NCBI RefSeq assembly: GCF_000024765.1
Contig: NC_013422.1
Location: 62,001-126,000, forward strand
Direction: 5' to 3'
Length of the DNA stretch: 64,000 bases
Origin: Halothiobacillus neapolitanus c2
GTDB taxonomy: Bacteria > Pseudomonadota > Gammaproteobacteria > Halothiobacillales > Halothiobacillaceae
The notes under the pieces are model-generated. The model did not search any database. It was not told the DNA's origin and saw only the letters and a list, made by a program, of their open reading frames with translations. This document shows, one piece after another, positions 60,315 to 64,000 of the stretch; within the stretch, counting starts at the first letter, position 1; each line of letters starts with the position of its first letter. Position numbers and translations under genes: made by a program.

Positions 60315-61301
60315 ATGAACCTCAAAAACACTCCTGCCACTCTGCTGCCCTTCAACATGGTCTCGGGCCGATATGAGGGATTAGAGCCTGTCAGGGAGGC
60401 ATGGTCACAGCTCGTATGCCTGGATGTTATGCCGGCCGAGCCGACGGTTCCCAAACTCAGCGCATCGATCTGGAGCTTAGGCGATCTGAAAATCGGCACA
60501 TTCGATGGATCGGCTGTCAAAATGGTGCGGACCACTAAGTTGGCTCAGGATTGCGCTGACGACTTGATCATATGCATCGAACGCAAGACGCCTACTCGTG
60601 CCACTTGGGGAGGTGCTGGTGCGCGAGTTTTCGTACCCGGCGACATTCACCTCTGGCGAGCGGACGGCACCATGCAGTGCGAAACCAAAGGGGCATTCTC
60701 TGCATTGCTGTTGTCGATTCCGCGCACGGTTTTGAGCAATCATGGGATCGATATTGCCCCATTATTACGTGAAGGCGGGATTTGCGGTAACAGCCCCGAA
60801 ACGCGGCTTCTTTGCCGTTACACTGATTCGGTCTTAGGCGAGGTTGATGCGTTATCCCCGATGGGGGTATCGTGCTGCCTCTCCCATCTCGTTGATCTTG
60901 CGATGCTTGTGCTGGGAGGGCGGAACACAGTCCGGCTTGCCAATCGGCACCGTGTCCGCTCTGTTCGACTGGCGTCAATCAAGTCGGATATCGATGCCCA
61001 TCTGCTGAACCCCGAGCTTTCAGTCGGCTGGGTGCTGAGGCGGCACCGGATTTCCGAGCGTTATCTCCGCTCTTTGTTTGCTGATGAGGACACGAGTTTC
61101 ACCCGTTTCGTGCTGGAGCGACGGCTAATGCGTGCCCATGCCGCGCTTGACCAGTCAGGTCGTAGCATCAGTGAGATTGCCTACGATTGTGGCTTTTCAG
61201 ACCTGTCGTGGTTCAACCGAGCCTTTCGGCAGCGGTTTGACATGACACCATCCCAGGCCCGTGCGGGCCTGCTTGATCTCAGTCTAGAACGGGATGGGTA
61301 A
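60315..61301 (+). CDS. AraC-family transcriptional regulator 2
   Basis: A 328-residue paralogue of the regulator at 55857. The DNA-binding part is almost the same (VGWVLRRHRISERYLRSLFA, then ISEIAYDCGFSDLSWFNRAF), whereas the N-terminal sensing domain differs strongly, so they probably respond to different signals at similar operators. CAGGAGG precedes the ATG. The autotransporter gene follows 186 bases later and is its likely target. Confidence 0.88.
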   Translation: MNLKNTPATLLPFNMVSGRYEGLEPVREAWSQLVCLDVMPAEPTVPKLSASIWSLGDLKIGTFDGSAVKMVRTTKLAQDCADDLIICIERKTPTRATWGGAGARVFVPGDIHLWRADGTMQCETKGAFSALLLSIPRTVLSNHGIDIAPLLREGGICGNSPETRLLCRYTDSVLGEVDALSPMGVSCCLSHLVDLAMLVLGGRNTVRLANRHRVRSVRLASIKSDIDAHLLNPELSVGWVLRRHRISERYLRSLFADEDTSFTRFVLERRLMRAHAALDQSGRSISEIAYDCGFSDLSWFNRAFRQRFDMTPSQARAGLLDLSLERDG

Positions 61302-61487
61302 GTGTCCTGTCCTGCCACTGTGCCGTTCAGTCCATCCGGCCGTGCCGTCCAGACCAAGCGCTTCGTTGCCCGCCTTTTTAGACTGAGCGGACTAATGATA
61401 TCGCGGATTCCACCCTGACGGCAGTTCAGTGTCCGCGTTCGTCAGTTCCTCTACGTTTGCAGGCAAATTCCACCAAGGGGGTAATCG

Positions 61488-64000
61488 ATGTTTATGGACA
61501 CACGGGCGCAAACCAAAAAAGCACCATGGTCTTCTTGCCGTTTCCAGCGGTTCTGGTTGTGGGTGACAACAAGCGCGCTGGCGTTGGTGATTGCCCAGCT
61601 GGCTCAGGCGGATGAATGGACGGGCGTCACCGACGATGACTGGTTCAACAGTGCCAATTGGAGTTTTTTTGTAGTGCCCACGTCGAGTTCACCAAGATTG
61701 GTCATTATTGACGCTGGTTCTTCGAACCCAGCGCGGATTGGCGGTGCCGGTATCGACAATGCCGAGGCGACGACAATGGATATTGGCGTCAACCGGAATG
61801 GGGTATTAGAAATAGAAGGCGGTAGTCGCAGGCTTTTTAGTGGCGATGCAACCTTGGGTCGTTTCTGGGGTTCTCGAGGTGTGGTCGGCGTCAATGGCCC
61901 AGATGCGCAATGGGGCATTCTTGGGAACCTCGTCATCGGCAACGAAGGCTCCGGGCAGATCACTCTGGAAAATGGCGCCACGCTTGGGGTGAGCGGGAAT
62001 GTCGACTTTGCTCGTTTTCGTCTTGCAGGGTTCGGTCAAGCTTCTGAGGGTGCGTTGATCATCAATGGCGGCAGCTTTGTTCAAGATCCCGATACGGGCA
62101 CTTTCGGTATCGGTATTTCCGGCGATGCCACGCTGGAGATCAGTAATGGCGGTCAACTGGTGAGTGGATATACCACTCTGGGGCTCAATGCCGACGGCAC
62201 GGCAGAAGCATCCATCTACAGCAATGACGCAACCCGCTTATCCCGTTGGCAGGCGAACAACCTGCGTATAGGCGGTGCCGGGCAAGCCGGGTTGGCTATA
62301 GGCCAGGGGGCGGTTGTTCACGTGGCCGGTGATGCTTTGATCGGAGATGAAGCCGGTTCACGAGGTACGGTGCTCGTTTTTCGCGAGGCATCAAGCGCAG
62401 TGGATGCCGGCATTTTGAACATCGGCGGGGCACTGGCGGTAGGCGAGGGCGGCCACGCCTCATTGTTGATCGGCAATGGCGGTAAGGTCGATGTGGCGGG
62501 TGTGGTTGTCATCGCCGATAATGCAAGCGCCTCGGGCAATCTTGTCGTTGGCTCAGCCGGGGAACTCAATACGCATCATGATGGTATTTACGTTGGTGCA
62601 TTAGGCGAGGGCGAACTCACGCTGAGCGAGGGTGGCCGCGCGCTGCTCCATGGCGGCGCTGTCACGCTCGGCTTTTTTGCAGGGTCGTCAGGCACGCTCA
62701 ATATTGGTGCGGCCGACGGCAGTGATGCCCGAGCGCCCGGTGTCTTGGATGCTTCGAACGTCCGCTTTGGCGCTGGGGCGGGAACGCTCGTCTTCAATCA
62801 CACAGGACATGATTATGTGTTCTCCAGTGATATTTCCGGCAATGGCCTCATCAAGCATCGTGCTGGAGGGACGACGCTGACCGGCGATGGCAGTGCCTTT
62901 ACCGGAGGTGTGTTTCTCGAAGGCGGTCGACTGAGCGTTAATGGCCTTTTGGGCGGGGGGATTGATGTCGCGGGCGGGACGTTGGCTGGCACAGGACAAG
63001 TGGGTGCTGTGATCTTGCGCCGCGGTAGCCAAATCGCACCGGGTAATTCCATCGGCACACTGAAGGTAGCAGGCGACATCACTATCGCCCTCGGATCAGA
63101 TTATGAGGCAGAGGTCAATGCAGCCGGTGCAAGCGATCTCATTCACGCCACCGGAACGGCCACCATCAATGGTGGCTCGATCAATGTCCTTCCCTCCCCG
63201 GATTTCGCGGTCGGAACACCTTATACCCTGCTCACTGCCGATGGCGGACTGGTCGGTGCGGGATTCGATGCGGTTAACTTCGATTCCCTGTTTGTCTCAC
63301 CGGTTCTTTCGGACGACGCCAATCATGTTTTTTTGACGATTACCCAGACAACCGATTTTGTAGCGGTCGCACGCACGTCCAATCAGGTGGCAGCGGCAGG
63401 CGGTATCCAGTCAGTCGCTAGCGGACTTTTGTTTGGCGCCATTGCCTCGCTTGGTGATGCTGACGAAGCGCGCAGGGCTTTCGATGATATTTCAGGCGAG
63501 GTTCACGCCTCGATCAAGACGGCATTGATCGAGGATACCCGCTTTGTTCGCTCGGCGACGTTGTCACGCCAGATCGGCGAGGGGGAAGATAGCGGTCTGT
63601 GGACCAAGAGTTTCGGCTCATGGGGGCGCTGGGATAGCGATGGCAATGCGGGCGAGCTCTCGCGTCACCTCGGTGGGTTACTGTTTGGCCGGGATAGCCT
63701 CGTGCTGGAGGATATCCAGTTAGGCTGGGTGGCCGGTTATGCCCGCTCGTCGCTCCATATCGATGAGCGCGCGTCAACTTCAACTGCTGACAGTTACACC
63801 CTTGGCGCCTATGTGGGGCGTCGATGGGATGCGTTTTCACTCAAGGGTGGGGTGGCTCATAGCTGGCATCGACTCGATACCGCACGCACGGTGGCTTTCA
63901 GCGGTTTTACCGACAATCTGTCGGCGAATTATAGTGCCCGTGCATTTCAGACCTATGGTGAGGCAGCCTACAGTTTGGATATCGAGGGTGCGCGCATCGA
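61488..64000 (+). CDS. type V autotransporter, 3' end outside window
   Basis: An open frame of at least 837 codons. A long signal peptide with a basic extended front (MFMDTRAQTKKAPWSSCRFQ, then a hydrophobic WLWVTTSALALVIAQLAQA) leads into a glycine/asparagine-rich beta-helical passenger with repeats of the type LEIEGG, LVIGNEGSGQITLENG, LNIGGALAVGEGG and LTLSEGG. An autotransporter-associated repeat GAGTLVFNHTGHDY..GGTTLTGDG precedes the C-terminal beta-barrel, which begins near LWTKSFGSWGRWD (residue about 703). The passenger would be displayed on the cell surface. The last barrel strands are cut off. Confidence 0.9.
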   Translation, partial: MFMDTRAQTKKAPWSSCRFQRFWLWVTTSALALVIAQLAQADEWTGVTDDDWFNSANWSFFVVPTSSSPRLVIIDAGSSNPARIGGAGIDNAEATTMDIGVNRNGVLEIEGGSRRLFSGDATLGRFWGSRGVVGVNGPDAQWGILGNLVIGNEGSGQITLENGATLGVSGNVDFARFRLAGFGQASEGALIINGGSFVQDPDTGTFGIGISGDATLEISNGGQLVSGYTTLGLNADGTAEASIYSNDATRLSRWQANNLRIGGAGQAGLAIGQGAVVHVAGDALIGDEAGSRGTVLVFREASSAVDAGILNIGGALAVGEGGHASLLIGNGGKVDVAGVVVIADNASASGNLVVGSAGELNTHHDGIYVGALGEGELTLSEGGRALLHGGAVTLGFFAGSSGTLNIGAADGSDARAPGVLDASNVRFGAGAGTLVFNHTGHDYVFSSDISGNGLIKHRAGGTTLTGDGSAFTGGVFLEGGRLSVNGLLGGGIDVAGGTLAGTGQVGAVILRRGSQIAPGNSIGTLKVAGDITIALGSDYEAEVNAAGASDLIHATGTATINGGSINVLPSPDFAVGTPYTLLTADGGLVGAGFDAVNFDSLFVSPVLSDDANHVFLTITQTTDFVAVARTSNQVAAAGGIQSVASGLLFGAIASLGDADEARRAFDDISGEVHASIKTALIEDTRFVRSATLSRQIGEGEDSGLWTKSFGSWGRWDSDGNAGELSRHLGGLLFGRDSLVLEDIQLGWVAGYARSSLHIDERASTSTADSYTLGAYVGRRWDAFSLKGGVAHSWHRLDTARTVAFSGFTDNLSANYSARAFQTYGEAAYSLDIEGARI

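Overview
The window looks like a piece of a gammaproteobacterial chromosome with moderate GC. It carries complete, collinear housekeeping loci (glnE, murI, hisBHAFIE, tatABC, gpmI, recG, a feo operon, tRNA-Phe, a zinc-free rpmJ). A chemolithoautotrophic, Halothiobacillus-like host would fit, but that is an impression from gene style and I cannot prove it from this sequence.

Layout. 1-6.6 kb: a PPP-type phosphatase, a periplasmic DsrE-like protein, glnE, a YaiI-family protein and an OmpH/Skp-like chaperone. 6.9-15.7 kb: a tightly overlapping operon related to aryl-polyene-type lipid clusters (two acyl carrier proteins, a ketosynthase, a COG4648 membrane protein, an AMP ligase fused to a dehydratase, a lysophospholipid-type acyltransferase, a LolA-like protein, an MMPL exporter and an ApeP-like dehydratase). 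It has no ketoreductase of its own. 15.7-18.4 kb: a lipoprotein, ldhA-like, a PilZ protein and murI.

18.5-32.4 kb: a chromosomal integron read leftward. The integrase gene lies at the right end on the + strand and is dead: a 110-bp MITE-like element interrupts it and internal segments are missing. To its left are about 29 attC sites. The cassettes, nearly all on the - strand, encode a HEPN-motif protein (first position), a DUF1871-like protein, MerC plus a GDCCVxC protein, a truncated CDF transporter, a GNAT, a VOC plus DUF1330 pair, an AAA-type NTPase, a YniB-like protein, an orphan BrnA antitoxin, a YoeB/YefM toxin-antitoxin pair and several unknown membrane proteins. The most unusual feature is one 272-bp cassette present nine times (three in tandem), each time immediately upstream of a different gene cassette. 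It carries a ribosome-binding-site-like motif and a 36-codon frame that runs through its own attC.

32.5-55.4 kb: a methyltransferase, a SWIM-SNF2 helicase, the feo operon behind a likely Fur box, CbpA, rpmJ type B, tRNA-Phe, the his operon, tatABC, gpmI, fetAB, a tri-haem membrane cytochrome c, recG and hsp20 with a sigma-32-like promoter. 55.8-64 kb: an accessory region with two close AraC-family paralogues, a very GC-rich pair (OmpA-domain protein and an unknown repeat protein), two small exported proteins and the first about 840 codons of a type V autotransporter cut by the window end. Two families of small palindromic or MITE-like repeats are scattered through the window; in one place one is nested inside the other.
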